In this document: one piece after another, positions 37,650-62,900 of the stretch
Layout: each line of letters starts with the position of its first letter
Numbering within the stretch: the first letter of the stretch is position 1
From: Glandiceps talaboti
Taxonomy: Eukaryota > Hemichordata > Enteropneusta > Spengelidae
Length of the DNA: 64,000 bases
NCBI RefSeq assembly: GCF_964340395.1
Contig: NC_135560.1
Span: forward strand, 21,325,675-21,389,674
Direction of reading: 5' to 3'
Notes under the pieces: generated by a model
Database searches by the model: none
Told to the model about the DNA's origin: nothing
Seen by the model: the letters and a program-made list of their open reading frames with translations, nothing else
Translations under genes and position numbers: made by a program

Positions 37650-37877
37650 GTCGGTCGGTCGGTCGGTCGGTCGGTCAGTCAGTCAGTCAGTCAGTCAGTC
37701 AGTAAATCAGTCAGTCAGTCAGTCAGTCAGTCAGTCAGTAAATCAGTCAGTCAGTCAGTCAGTCAGTCAATCAGTCAATCAGTCAGTCAGTCAGTCAGTC
37801 AGTCAGTCAGTCAATCAGTCAATCAGTCAGTCAATCAGTCAGTCAGTCAGTCAGTCAGTCAGTCAGTCAGTCAGTCA
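37421..37877. repeat. compound tetranucleotide array TCTG / AATC / GGTC / AGTC
   Basis: TCTG at 37421-37528, AATC around 37571-37648, GGTC at about 37649-37674, then AGTC units with scattered AATC units to 37877. Open frames over it are repeat translations. Confidence 0.97.
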
Positions 37878-39398
37878 ATATGATAACAAACTGGGAGATG
37901 TATTCTGAAATCCTTTTACAGAGATTCTCTTATTGACTTGAACCGGTCAATCAACCGGACATTCTATAGATTTACTAGACAGTGCGTGAATACCTAATAC
38001 TTACCATCATCGATCTGATGTCTGCCAAATGTTCAAAAGATTTAACAAAATTTAAAGCTCTGCTAGTTTGCAACGAATCATAACTATCAGGTAATTATAT
38101 CATTTTTAGAATAATACAACAATGATAGTATTGCGTTTCAAAAAAACTACTGGAGCTGCTGGTACATGTATATGGTATTGAATGGTATGATTGGATGTCA
38201 AGTAAGGTGATGTGATTGCATGTAAACAGCTGTCGTTTATCCTTTGAGTAACACTACATAAAATTCTATTTCAAGCTCTGACTGCTGTCTACATTTGAAA
38301 AGGGGGTTGTTTCTTTTGTTTTTGAAATCTATGACAAAAGTAACTAACGATAAGTAGTCTACTTCCGAAATAAACGCCCAGTGGCCAGGGTTGATTACAG
38401 ACAGTCTGTGGCTTTACGATACAACCCCCATTAATCTCACCTTGTATAAAACGGTATTTGGAAATTTGGACTCATAAACAACAAATTGGTAACATATGTG
38501 GAATACAGCTGTAATATAGATGGGCATGTCTTATGTAACTATTAAATGTGTAATATGGTAAACCTGTGTAGTCAATAATGTTGTCAATTCTATAATTAAT
38601 ACATGCATTTGTAAGGATTCACTTAGCCAACAGTCAGTAATTAGACATTTGAATTTGGGTTTACAATGTATTTTCCAGAGAGCTGACAAATACAAAATGG
38701 GGAGGGTAAAAGATGAAATAACTTTAAAACTGCAAAAGAGTTAATACTGTTCTTACAATATTTCCGTCATGGCAGCACCGACCAAATTATAGCAGTTGGT
38801 GGTGACCAGGGTATCTCAACTTTATTATGATATACTTTTTATTACTCTAAATCAACGAGCTGTGTTCTGAAGTTATGTCAATTGATTCTTTATCACACGT
38901 GCACTATCTAGAGGAGAGATTAAGATGCCTAGAATTGAACAAATCAACAGGGATGAAGTTTGCTGTCGCTGTGTTCTTTATTCTGTTTGTGAATATTAAA
39001 ATACATATCAAATTACATGTACTTGTATTTTGATATCAGAATTATTATCACAGAAAAGGAAAGCCCGTTAAAGATTGCGTGGACTTTATAGACATGGCCT
39101 ACATCTACATATAGAATGCCTTTGATAATACTAACTAATATAGACTATAACTAAACATGTCATTTTCTTGTGTTACAATGTCGTTTACTACCTTTAATAC
39201 CCCTATGCTTAAATAAACTCGATAACAGTTTTAACATATAAGACCTTGAAAATCTAGGACCTCAGTTGGAGCACCGTTCTTGTATCATTTGTGAATATTT
39301 CGCACTCCACTGGGTGCCTAGAGATCGACGACAAATCCTCGTTCACTAGTCAAATAAACGTAAAGAATAATAAGGACTGTATTACTTGTTACTTGAGC

Positions 39399-39503
39399 AT
39401 ACATACATACATACATACATACATACATACATACATACATACATACATACATACATACATACATACATACAATACACACACATACATATGTACGTACGTA
39501 CGT

Positions 39504-39534
<31 letters not shown>

Positions 39535-39651
39535 TACATACATACATACATACATACATACATACATACATACATACATACATACATACATACATACATA
39601 CATACATACATACATACATACATACATACATACATACATACATACATAATT
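39399..39651. repeat. (CATA)n array with CA and GTAC core
   Basis: CATA units flank a short core of ACAC, a TACG run (TACGTACGTACGTAC) and CA. About 250 bp. Confidence 0.97.
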
Positions 39652-40136
39652 ACATACATATCAGATTAATATCTCAAACATATTCCTAAGAGTACAAGTA
39701 GAAACAAAGACAAACTAACATTCTATGAACAGAACTTCTGGCATCCTATAATGTACATCAGCTGCAATGAGTATGAAAGGGTAAATGAGAAAATCTGAAA
39801 TATAGGTAGATGTGTTAAATTATCAAGGATACATCAACATATTACATTATTTATACATAGTGTGCGTGACGACAATTTTCTGTTCCAAACTGTCACTGTA
39901 CACACATACACATACATTAATTTACGTTTTATAGCATTTTATACCATACTCCAAGCCATGTTATCGTCTTTGACCAGGAAATACGGTTTGTATACCCTGG
40001 TCGTTGTACGTCACCGTAACGACAACCCATGTCTACGTCATTGGCATTGTCATTCTCGAAATATGAGTCAAAACGTTCCAAATCGCAAATATTATACCGA
40101 TTTTCATTATGTTATAGTTATATTATTCCCCAACAT

Positions 40137-40176
40137 TTTATTTCATTAAGCCGAACACATGAACTAAATGTTTATT
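40137..40176 (-). terminator. candidate poly(A) signals for SLC24 gene
   Basis: TTTATT on the plus strand at 40137-40142 and 40171-40176 reads AATAAA on the gene strand, about 370-410 nt after the stop codon. Confidence 0.4.
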
Positions 40177-40435
40177 TAACGACTTGTAGTGACAAGCCCC
40201 CTTAGAAAAATATTAGGAAATAATATCTTATTTGCTATTAGACGCCGGAATGTTAGTCATGGCGCACTTGCAATGATATGCTATCAGTCGACACTTGAAA
40301 TAAATTAAAATTATTTGAAGTTATTCTTAACTCTTGAGTAAATGAATTTTGACTCCAACAAACAGACATACAAAACAATTTTCACTGATGAACTGCTGTA
40401 AACCAATCACAGTGTACTTGTCACTATTTCAATAT

Positions 40436-40454
40436 GTTGTTGTTGTTAACGTTG

Positions 40455-40486
<32 letters not shown>

Positions 40487-40534
40487 GGTGGTGGTGGTGG
40501 TGGTGGTGGTGGTGGTGGTGGTGGTGGTGGTGGT
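40436..40534. repeat. (TTG)n then (TGG)n trinucleotide array in SLC24 3'UTR
   Basis: In the transcript it reads ACC repeats then AAC repeats, starting 13 nt after the stop codon at 40547-40549. Confidence 0.95.
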
Positions 40535-40546
40535 GTCGTCGTCATC

Positions 40547-52646
<12,100 letters not shown>

Positions 52647-53385
52647 TTTGCAGGTACGCCGCAGAAATAGTCGCCTTCGTAGCACAAAAACCCAGAGTCA
52701 GCAAAGATGAGTTCGCCTTTAACAAACCATCGTCGGATAATGATTACAAAGATTGTGTATTAAGTCCGCTCGCAGACTTAGAGCTGACATGCGTACTTCG
52801 AAATACGTAATAACCGGAAAGCTGTTCGGATGTAACAGGCATGCGTGGACCAAATTGGAAAGTGTCATGAAAATGAGGGTATTTACCTAACCCGCATATT
52901 ATTAAAACTGTACATTACCAATACCTCCGTGAATTGTTTACCAACTTAGTTTTTTGTAGAGCTTACCGTATTGGACAATGTCGATGTAATCTTATTTTGG
53001 TTCCTCCCTAATGGAGGGGCAAGTAAAATGACTGCTTTAGAACTCAGCAATGATATATAAACATTCTTTAACTTGTATGACCACCACGATAACGAAATGG
53101 TTCTACCATAAAAATAAATGATAAATGATTGTTACGATTAAGATTGTATATAGCTATGTGTAACAAATGCATTTATCAATGGTACTAGAACATAGAAATA
53201 CTTTCAATATATTTATACTTAATTTATTCAACACAGAAATCAGCTACAGAAGCTGTTTTATGGTTGCCAAGTTTAAAAAAGTTTTTTAAAAAAATAGTTA
53301 AGAAGACAAATACAAGACAAAAAGAAAAGAGGAAAGAGAAAACGCATCCCTCCAGTGAAATTACAATGTTGATAATTGTTCTATC

Positions 53386-53418
53386 CATAGACCCTCCACC
53401 CTGTGTTGAGGGTCTATG
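53386..53418. repeat. perfect 11-bp inverted repeat
   Basis: CATAGACCCTC (53386-53396) and GAGGGTCTATG (53408-53418) with an 11-nt loop. It is not followed by a T-run on either strand. Confidence 0.75.
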
Positions 53419-54485
53419 TTCTATCATTTACGCAATGTCATTTATTCTACTATACCACTCAATAAACCTTCGCCATACAAATACAGACTGGATAATTATT
53501 GACATTTTCACGAGTCCTAGCATGTTTAGTTTGCCATGACATAGGTTGTTTCACTTCCTGATGTTGCACATTGGGGCAAAAGTTGAAATTTCTGTAATGG
53601 TAATCTTCATAGATAGTTTATAAAAGAACTAAATTTAAATTGTTCTACTCTTCAGTATGAAGAGAATAATATGCATTGTATACTTTCTATTTCGGACTCT
53701 AAGCTAACATGTTACCGACACTACAAATTACCATATTACATCAGATTCCAGTTTCAATTACAGTATGCGGCATCTAAAGTACTTTAATATACCAGTGACT
53801 GGTTTAGGGGGTCAGCCTGGTTTCGGTTTCACACGGGGGTGGGGGTAGGGTTCAGTGACTTTCCATTGGTCCGATGGAAAAATCCACTGACACCTTCCCC
53901 AGGCTGCAGCTGTAGAAACAAACTAGCAGCTACTGGCAAAACTTCTCTATAGTGGTCTGAATTCCTACCAACTGCTGTGACACCGTACTCTAATATACAA
54001 GAATTCGTAGTTTTTATTCTCAATATTGGGCTACAGTATAACAAGCAGTTTGTACGGTAGGAGGTTTGCCAGTGGCTGTTGGTTTTTAGACATGTGATGG
54101 TGAATGGTAAATTTATGAGTAACCTTTCCTTTGGAAACAAAAATGACTCCCTTTTTAACCGTTAACAAAGCACTGTCGGACTATCAATGCATGTCCAATT
54201 TCCGGGTAAGATTTCAACCCATTGCTAGACAAATTTTAGAAGTTTTGGTAAGTAGAATACAATTGTTAGATATTAATGTAACAAACAGATCCCAAATCCA
54301 TAAAGATTATAAATATATTGAATCAATCATTACTTCGGTATCATATTATTTTGTGAGTACTAAGCAATATGTTCACCATAGTTTCGTTTCATTGATATGT
54401 CACACCAGAGGTCAGGAGAGGTCATTCACATTGATGTGTCATCTGTTGCCATTTGATCAACACATGTAATCTTTATTTCAGCTGT

Positions 54486-54490
54486 TTGTT

Positions 54491-54555
<65 letters not shown>

Positions 54556-54690
54556 GCCTGCCTGCGTGCGTGCATGCGTATGTATGTATGTATGTATGTA
54601 TGTATGTATGTATGTATGTATGTATGTATCTCTGTCTGTGTAGCTGTCTCCGTCTGTCCTCCTACATTCCTATTTATTTATTTATTTATT
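54486..54690. repeat. microsatellites TCTG, ATGT and TTTA
   Basis: TCTG units to about 54556, TGCG transition, ATGT units to 54628, and a short TTTA run near 54669-54692. Confidence 0.95.
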
Positions 54691-54820
54691 TAACCACGAG
54701 TACCATTTTATCGTCATCACATATCAATTGTACACACAATGGCATGATTTAAACTGTCTAGAGAGGAAGAAGAGGAGAAGTGTTTGTGCTTTAAAGCTGT
54801 CTGGCTATAAGACTATATCC

Positions 54821-54821
<1 letters not shown>

Positions 54822-54883
<62 letters not shown>
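54822..54883. repeat. trinucleotide array (AAC)n
   Basis: About 20 AAC units in intergenic DNA. Confidence 0.95.
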
Positions 54884-55319
54884 AACGACAAATAGTAGAG
54901 GACAAGAACTAAAGGCAAATACATAATATAAAACTGACAGTTAACTTCAGGTAAGTTATAGAAACGCCATGATTGTAGAGGTCATTACTTGCGCAATTGG
55001 TGTCAGGCGACGAGGAAAACTTAATGTGTCTACGTTAGTCCTGTCAACACCAGGATTGACAACATGAAAACTAGGATTGACAAATTGAAAAGGAAAAAAA
55101 CACATTATTCTCGAGAATCATAGGACGCTTTGGTTAGTGATTACTCGTTTCAAAGTGTTACGATTGTTTATAAACAGCCCAGACTCCAGCATCTTGATTG
55201 TTCTCCATATTCGTGTGATAATACGGAATGTATTATTTTCAGTACGCAAAATGATATATATGAAGGATACTTCACATTTGTAATGAAGTGGGCAGTGACA
55301 GTGTAAAACTTTCAGAACA

Positions 55320-55534
55320 CACCCCGACACGACGCGCGTACATCCCTTGCTTTAGTTGTGTGAAAGTAGAACGTCATCTTCAGCTCGCGCTTTGACCTAA
55401 AATCGCACTATGTACGTCATAATATGAAGGTGACGTCATTGCGCGCGAGTGAGTGTTCTAAATTCCTTGGAATTCTAACGTTGAATCATGTTCATCAACA
55501 TACATGTGACATGGACTGGCTTGATAACATTCTG
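55320..55534 (+). promoter_or_regulatory. candidate promoter and 5'UTR exon for the downstream gene
   Basis: A CpG-richer patch (ACGACGCGCG, GCTCGCGC, GCGCGCGAG) in AT-rich DNA with a full CRE palindrome TGACGTCA at 55431-55438 and a half-site TACGTCAT near 55413. A strong donor CTG|GTAAGT follows at 55534/55535, and a matching acceptor TTATTGCAG ends at 56880, 34 nt before the start codon of the gene at 56915. The promoter and splice are inferences. Confidence 0.4.
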
Positions 55535-56914
55535 GTAAGTTTAATTTGAAACACTCAAACTGGAATATACATTCCCACTCTGGTGCTGTGTAACGGTTTC
55601 CCAATAAATAATAATTACGATGGATTTTCCATATCAAAGCCCCCGCGTGTTGTTCATGTATATGCGCTTTCAACATAACTTTAATAGTTGTAAGAAATAG
55701 TGATATTAACAACATTGTACACGTGGATTGTTTGCCAGGATATCTTGTAAAGCCATTGATTAGCACAACACAGTATCAAAACTATTTCGATTCCATAAAT
55801 ATGTTATTATAAACATGGGTTTCTTTTGGAATATGCGGTCATTACTGGGAAATATAGTCATTTGATCTTTGGTGATCGTGTCAGGGAATAAGGTCGTTCT
55901 CAGGAAGCAGGTGCCAAACTTCACACTACCTTCGAGCCAACTAAAAATGACCAGTCGTTTGTCTGTGTTTTGATATTATATAATACCTTTGGTCGCTAGT
56001 ACTAGTAGTAGCGATATTTTATGTGGTTTGGCAGATTTCGTAGAGTTTTTTTTCCAATGTCATTGTTGAATGTAAATGGACTCAACGACCTCCACGTTGA
56101 ATGGTTTGACAACGTTCAAATAATATTTGCTAAAAATCCTTTCTTTTCCAGTCAGCAGTATGGTACTAGTACTTCTAGTGAGGGAATAATTTAGGTAAGA
56201 ATGTACCAACGAATACATATATACCTGCTTCGTGTTGACTAATGAATGAACTATGATCGCCATGTCACAGGCCATATCCGATGTCTGGCGTGTTATGTGG
56301 TCAGTCTGTTCTGAGGAAAATGGAAAAAAAACAAAAGCAAACTATAGTGTATATGTAAAGGGACACTGCAGTAAAAATTAGAAAAGACCAAGACATTATA
56401 ATAATATCAGCATTGAGAGATTAATTGGCGGACATTGCAAATAGTGACGTGGTAATTAAGAAGTTCCAAATACTGTCATATTTCCTGATTTCGATGTACC
56501 ACCATATTGAAATGACACGGTATATATATTAGAACATACATAATCATTGCTAATATTAAAGTTCTTACTACCCTCAAATGAAACGATAATTAGTATTAGT
56601 ATTAATATATTCTAAAGATTAATTTACACATGCATACTTGTTCACATATTTGTTGCCTCCCATCACAAAGTGTGTGCCCACGACAATGCCTTCCATTGAA
56701 TTTTAAATGAGGAACACGTTTTAAGTCGGTGTTTCACGGCAATCGTGCACACTGTAAACGATTTCATGACTTTGCAAAAACCTGAGTTTACGAAAATGTC
56801 TGTGTTTCCTGCAGTGGCGTTCCCATATAATACAACATGTTACTTGTAGACCCTTATCATTCGTCATTGATTTATTGCAGAAATATTTGATGGGGGAAGA
56901 AAAACAACAAAATA

Positions 56915-59900
56915 ATGGCTAGCGAAAAGCCAAACAAATCAGTCAGCTTTGCTATTCATCGGCCTGACGTCAGCTTGGCCGCCAGAGACACCCGATCCCA
57001 CTTTCACGTTAGGTGAGTTTTGTTCTTAAATTTTGTTTTTGTTCTTTGGTTTGCATCGACTTTGACTTTGCAATCTTAGAATCTAAATATTCATGTTTCA
57101 CAGTTGCACGTATAATATCTTATCTTTCACTCATCAGTAGGGTAAGATCACCCTTTCCCAAAAAATGTCACGTGACTTAGTGATAGCCAATGATAGTGTC
57201 TGTATCATCAGTGAGGTGTAATAATCACTCATATTGTCTGGTAAATATAACACCAATAAAAAGACGCCCGATGTAAAATACACCAAAACAAATAAACACA
57301 CAAGTTTGCCAGGGTCGACATAGTCAACATTTCAAGTCAGCCAGGGTCGACATAGCCAACATTTCAAGTCAGCCAGGGTCGACATAGCCAACATTTCAAG
57401 TCAGCCAGGGTCGACATAGCCAAGTTCCATATGGCGTACAGGACACATGTGTTGATAATTTCAATCTCTTTATTAAATTCACTCAGGGAGCGTCATGAGG
57501 TGTTTGCTGATAGCAAGTTGGTCTTACCTAAGATGGTTTCAAAAAGTATGAATTTATCTCAGATGTATCTACAGGCACCAGACACAGATTCAGAATCAGA
57601 TGTCATAGACTCCTCTGATAACGAGGATGAAGGTGAGATGAGTAAAATATGTAACGTGCATGGCTAAAACCTCTTTCAAGATATCAAAAAAAATTCAGGA
57701 AAATTGAACTAAATCACGAATAACAGTTCAAACTGACAAGACTTTGTCCAGTCAAAAGGCCTGTGGACAACTCGCTTTGTCCTCACAAGCCACGACATTG
57801 TAATTGCCAAATTTCAAAGCTTCGAAGGTATGTGTAACGTTTGCCAGATTAGTTGGTTGTACATAATTACTAGCTAATGAACTTAGATTTAACCAAATCC
57901 TCAGTTCTGTACGGTGGATGAAGATGATTAGAACTTCATGGAGATGGTATGCATCAGTTAGCACGTCACATTGCTCTGAAGCTGAAAAAAATGACATTTT
58001 CTAACAATGAAAAAATGTTTGATGTCCATAACATGATCGAAGCAACGAAATCTATATGTCTTAAAATTCATTCGCGGTTTTTTGCACAAGGTACAAGAAT
58101 TAACAGCATGGTCTTTGTGACAACGTGTATGACAACTCTTCACCTTTGTCATGTTTCGTGGACAACTCTTTATCTTTGTCATCTTTCGTTTCTTTTCTGT
58201 CTTGATCTATTTACACTTTATCATGTCAAAGTAACAACCGTATTCTCCACAGAGGTCTTGAATGTATCTATGAGTGCCCATACTCATCTTTCACCAGCGG
58301 TCTCATACGAGTTACATGGCGATGGTAGTGACGAAAGTCATGGTAAGTGTCAATCTGATTAAAATCCGATGTAGATGTCGGCTAATCTTCCATTGCTATT
58401 TTACCTTCGTTATTTTGACTGAATTGACCTTCTTGGTACATGTTTACAATTTTTATCCTGATCGCGATAGCGATGGTTCGGTACAATAACTTACCCGTAA
58501 TATCGTACACCATGAACAGTATTGCATCACCTGTGGGTAAACGTATTTTTTTTTGTAGCTGTATACAAGATAAATCGAATCAAATTGATCTTTGGGTCCG
58601 TACCCAAAAATCAGCACCCTCAACGGCGATCACGATTTCAACCTATTACTACACAATTTCTGGCACTAATTAATGTACTACAAAACATTACAGTAAAAGA
58701 CTCTGAAATCTGTATGAATAAAATTATTGTACAGCATCTTTATAATATAATACCAATGGAATCTGAATGTCCTTCGACACTAACAGTGTGTGGAGTTGAG
58801 ATGTCCAGTTTCTGATAGAATAAGGGTGATGGGAAGCAAATCATACAACGGGTATATTTAAGTAAATCTCATTTAAATGTTGTTATTGAGATGTAATACA
58901 ACTGATGCTATACTTTTTCATTTCTAAGAAGCAGAGCCAGAACAAGACCAAGAACAAGATCTAGACAGACCTGGGTCTCTTCACTTTACACCAGAAGACA
59001 AAGGTGAACAGAGGACAAAAGGAAGTGTAAAATTTCAATTAGATGGCAATGATAGTGAAGATAACAGTTCTAGTAATGGCACAGCCGAGATTACATCGCC
59101 CTTTCAACAAACACCAAGTTCGATAGGAGATGAAGATGACCAGCCTCTACATTCAGATAACAGGTCTGACAGCAGTTCCGTAAGTTCACGAACATCATCC
59201 CAGTCAGATACTACAAACACTACAGGCCAGTCTGGAGAAACCTCTACTCGGAGCCAATCCTTTGACAGTAGCTCTGTAACTGATACACATTCAAGCATCG
59301 GTTCTGGCTACGTGTATTCTAGTAGAACATCGGACATAACAGAATCGACAGCTACTTCAGACACACATCCTCCAAGTCAAGGCACTTACAGTACATACAG
59401 CACAACCGGCAGCTACACTACTACTTCCTATGGTACTGGTAGTAGTGGTATGACAGGGACTTTGTCTGTATCTGACACATACACTGGTACTGTATCGGAG
59501 ACTGGTAGTAGTGGTATGACAGGGACTTTGTCTGTATCTGACACATACACTGGTACTGTATCGGAGACTGGTAGTAGTGGTATGACAGGGACTTTGTCTG
59601 TATCTGACACATACACTGGTACTGTATCGGAGACTGGTAGTAGTGGTATGACAGGAACTTTGTCTGTATCTGACACATACACTGGTACTGCATCAGAGAC
59701 TGGTAGTAGCATTTTGACAGGGTCAACATCTGGTACTCCCACATCTGGAGCAACTGGCAGTAGTAGTCTTTTAACAGAGACCTCACCACTCACCGGTACT
59801 GATACAGTCACTTCTTCCATGACGGGAACTACAACAGGGAATTCAATGATCACTGGCAGTGACATACCACGGGGGTCACATTCGTATGATACATCCTCTG

Positions 59901-62900
59901 CAACAAGCACACTATCGGACAGCGACACTATCTTGTCTGCTGACTTAGGCGGATTACCATCAAGTCCTTCCAGTTTAGACAAAGATGAGAGAATAAGTGA
60001 CTCTGATCTTGTTGTTCCCCTTGGAGACAGATATTCAGGGGATGAAGATATTTTACCGTCCCATCTTAGCAACAACCCTTTGTCCGAATATATCAAATCG
60101 TCCGAGGACTTGAATAAAGTAGAAGCCTTGGACCGAGCAAATTATATCAAAGCAAAAGATTCTTTCGACAGCCATAGCACAACGTTTAGGCCGCCATCTA
60201 ATTCACCAAGTGAAAAAGCTGCATATGACATACTCCTGCCGGGTTCTACAACACCATCTGAATTATTTGAAGAGACAGTTGATAGAAATGTACGCCAAAG
60301 TGTCCATTCTACTCGAAGTCCATCTGCCCTTGTGGCTACCGAAAGTGCATCCGAGGAACTGGCAAGGGATAACGGCGAACGTGGTAAATATGAAAATAGT
60401 AGCATTGATACTACACATAGCTACACAACACCGTCAATGCTATTTGAAAAGCACGAGGAGCCGGAAAACATTAGAAGAGTTCACACCACTCAAAGTCCAT
60501 TTTCCCTTGTGACCAAGGAGAGAACCCTTGAAAGTCAGAACTCTTTTCAAGGCAACTCTAGTAAATCAAGTGAATTCGATACAAGGGTGATTGGTGGTAC
60601 ATATGTAAATAGTAACATTGATACTATTGATAACCGGACATCTGATAGCCAAATAACACCATCGAAATTATTTGAGAAGATTGAAGATTCAGATAAGATA
60701 ACACAAGACAAATACGATGGTAGTTACACGAGATTAGCAGATGCATATGATCATATATCACAACCTCAAACAGTGTCGTCATCGTCCTCTGTTGAAGTAG
60801 TATCAGAGCCAGAACCTACAGATAATGGGCTTGATCCAAATTTTAGAGAGAAATATCCATCTCTACAGAAAGTTCTCAGTGGCCACAAAAGAAGTGAGGA
60901 GTTCCTTTCCGATTACACGACACCATCAAGATTAATTCAGACAACAGGCAGCAGAAGTCATGAAACTGACACTCAGGATGTCCCTACAGGAATATATACT
61001 TATACAAATCACTCTGAACTATTTGCGAGAACATCACAAAGTGATAAAGTCAATGCTGCTGCACATCTTGGTACTGATACTACTACACATGAATCTTATG
61101 TCACTGAAAGAGATAGTAGAAGAGAAAACGTTTTGTCCTATAATACATCAAGTGGAGTTCTGCAAGAAGGGGTAAATAAGACAGATCATGGAATTTCGGG
61201 TACCTCTCCTGTTTCCAGTAACACATCATCATCAATGTTGGTTAAAAAGGACTCACCAGTGGGAAGAGATACTTCTATCCATGATACCTATACCACTCCT
61301 TCCCAGTTACTCAGAAAGAGCGATGACAGAGAGAAAAACGATTACCCTAGTGTCGCATCGATTGACAGTTATACAACCCCCTCCATGTTGTTAACATCTA
61401 CTGATCATGGAGACATGGGTGCTGATGATGGAAACCTTCGTCAGGATTCGACAATGGAATCAGGTATTATCAAGAAAGACAGAAGCAAAGAAATATTGTT
61501 TTCTGATGATCCATCACCACAAGATTTTCAAGAACAGAAAGATGAGTCACATCTGGGAGATGAGAGCAAGGCATCTGTATATAGGAACACCACACCATCT
61601 CTGCTGATGAAAAGAGAATCACCCATTGAGGGAAATGTAGCTTTTCTAGAAAACTACAAAACATCATCTCAGTTACTCAGAATGAGGGAGGATAGGGAGA
61701 AAAATGAGTATCCCAGTCTTGCATCTATTGGTAGCTATACGACTCCTTCGATGCTAGCAACATCTGATGATCATGAAAACAAAGCTGATGATGAAAAGCT
61801 TGGTTCTTCACCCAATAACTCTTTATCATCTTACGATTTTGCATCCGATTCGGATTTGCCATCGGCAGAAGAGGTTTATAAAGAGCTGAAGTTTGGGCCA
61901 TCAAAGGATCCTTCTGAGGTACATCAACAATCATCGAAGTCACCATCTGCATCGTCATCAAGAGGAACATCAATGTCATCTGAAACGTTGCCTGACAATG
62001 AGGCTGAACTTAATGAAAGTATGACAAATGGTACATCATTCATGAGTGCTCCTACCCCATCATTGCCATACGATTCTGAATATGATGTTATAGAAGAACC
62101 TAGGGCTAAGTCATATGCTCAATGTCAACCTGAATCAGGAACAACAGCACCTCTGGAGGACACCCATATTGACAAAGAAATATTAAAATCGCAGTCACTG
62201 CAAGTGTCAGCCCCGGGCAAATACTATGAATATGAACGCCCTATTTCAACTACCATATTTGCTCTACCTGTTCAGACAACTCCTAGGTACATGCCAGCCT
62301 CTGGAGACCTTCATCACGTAAAGCCAAAGTTCATGCATGACTTTGTCACTGATGCTTTAGCTTTCAACAAATCGAAAGATTCATTCAGTAAACTTATACC
62401 CAAAGTACATCAGTTGGCCATGGAAAACAAAAGAAGCCAAAAGGTTATACAGCAGGAACAACAGAAGGAGATGGGTGAAGCCAATGAAAGTAAGACTGTA
62501 GATGGTCAGTCTAAAGAAGATCAGAAAGAGGTTAGATATGAAACTGTTTATGCTTTGGGATCCTGTGCCACATTACATCTCTCTTACATTCACGACACTA
62601 GTTGTGGGAAGGGGAGTTGGATGACAACAGTTTGTAATGTTACTTTTTGTCCAGTTCACGCTTAAAGATCAAGCATAAGAAATCAATCCCTAACTTTAAA
62701 CACATTGTGCTGTGTATGGAATACAAGTGGCAAACATACCTTCTCTTACAACAGTTTTAGGAAGTCTTTATAGCTTTGCTTGACATTTTAGTTGGTTTTG
62801 TATTGTACCTTTACAGAAATTTTCCCTAAGTTCTACTGAGTTACAAGCCTTTTGCCCTGAGTTCACATAACTATAACAATGTAGAATATAAATTGTATCT

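Larger units (their letters stand above)
36311..40546. other. gene-free region upstream of AMACR and downstream of SLC24
   Basis: Contains the AMACR promoter region by position (no clear motif), a short CAGA array (36522-36554), a foldback element and two large simple-repeat blocks. Minus-strand AATAAA motifs at 40137-40142 and 40171-40176 could serve the SLC24 gene. Confidence 0.7.
52647..56914. other. intergenic region between divergent SLC24 and coiled-coil genes
   Basis: No confident gene. It contains a perfect 11-bp hairpin (53386-53418), TCTG/ATGT (54486-54690) and AAC (54822-54883) microsatellites and a CpG-richer promoter-like patch (55320-55460). Short open frames at 53829-54140, 54131-54469 and 55458-55766 are not recognisable. 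Confidence 0.65.

Noticed and set aside
37410-37908. 150-160 aa open frames over tetranucleotide repeats
   Set aside because: Pure repeat translation in several frames, no unique sequence.
53829-54140. 103-codon minus-strand frame containing LQLQPGEGVSGFF, faintly like a C1q-domain end
   Set aside because: Only a short weak resemblance, no upstream C1q motifs and no splice support; not enough to call a gene or pseudogene.
54131-54469. 112-codon plus-strand frame
   Set aside because: No family recognised, runs into a TCTG microsatellite, codon use like random AT-rich sequence.
55458-55766. 102-codon minus-strand frame
   Set aside because: No recognised domain; overlaps the candidate 5'UTR exon on the other strand.
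59421-60096. Minus-strand frames of 122 and 222 codons
   Set aside because: Shadows of the Ser/Thr-rich exon and its 66-bp repeats on the plus strand.
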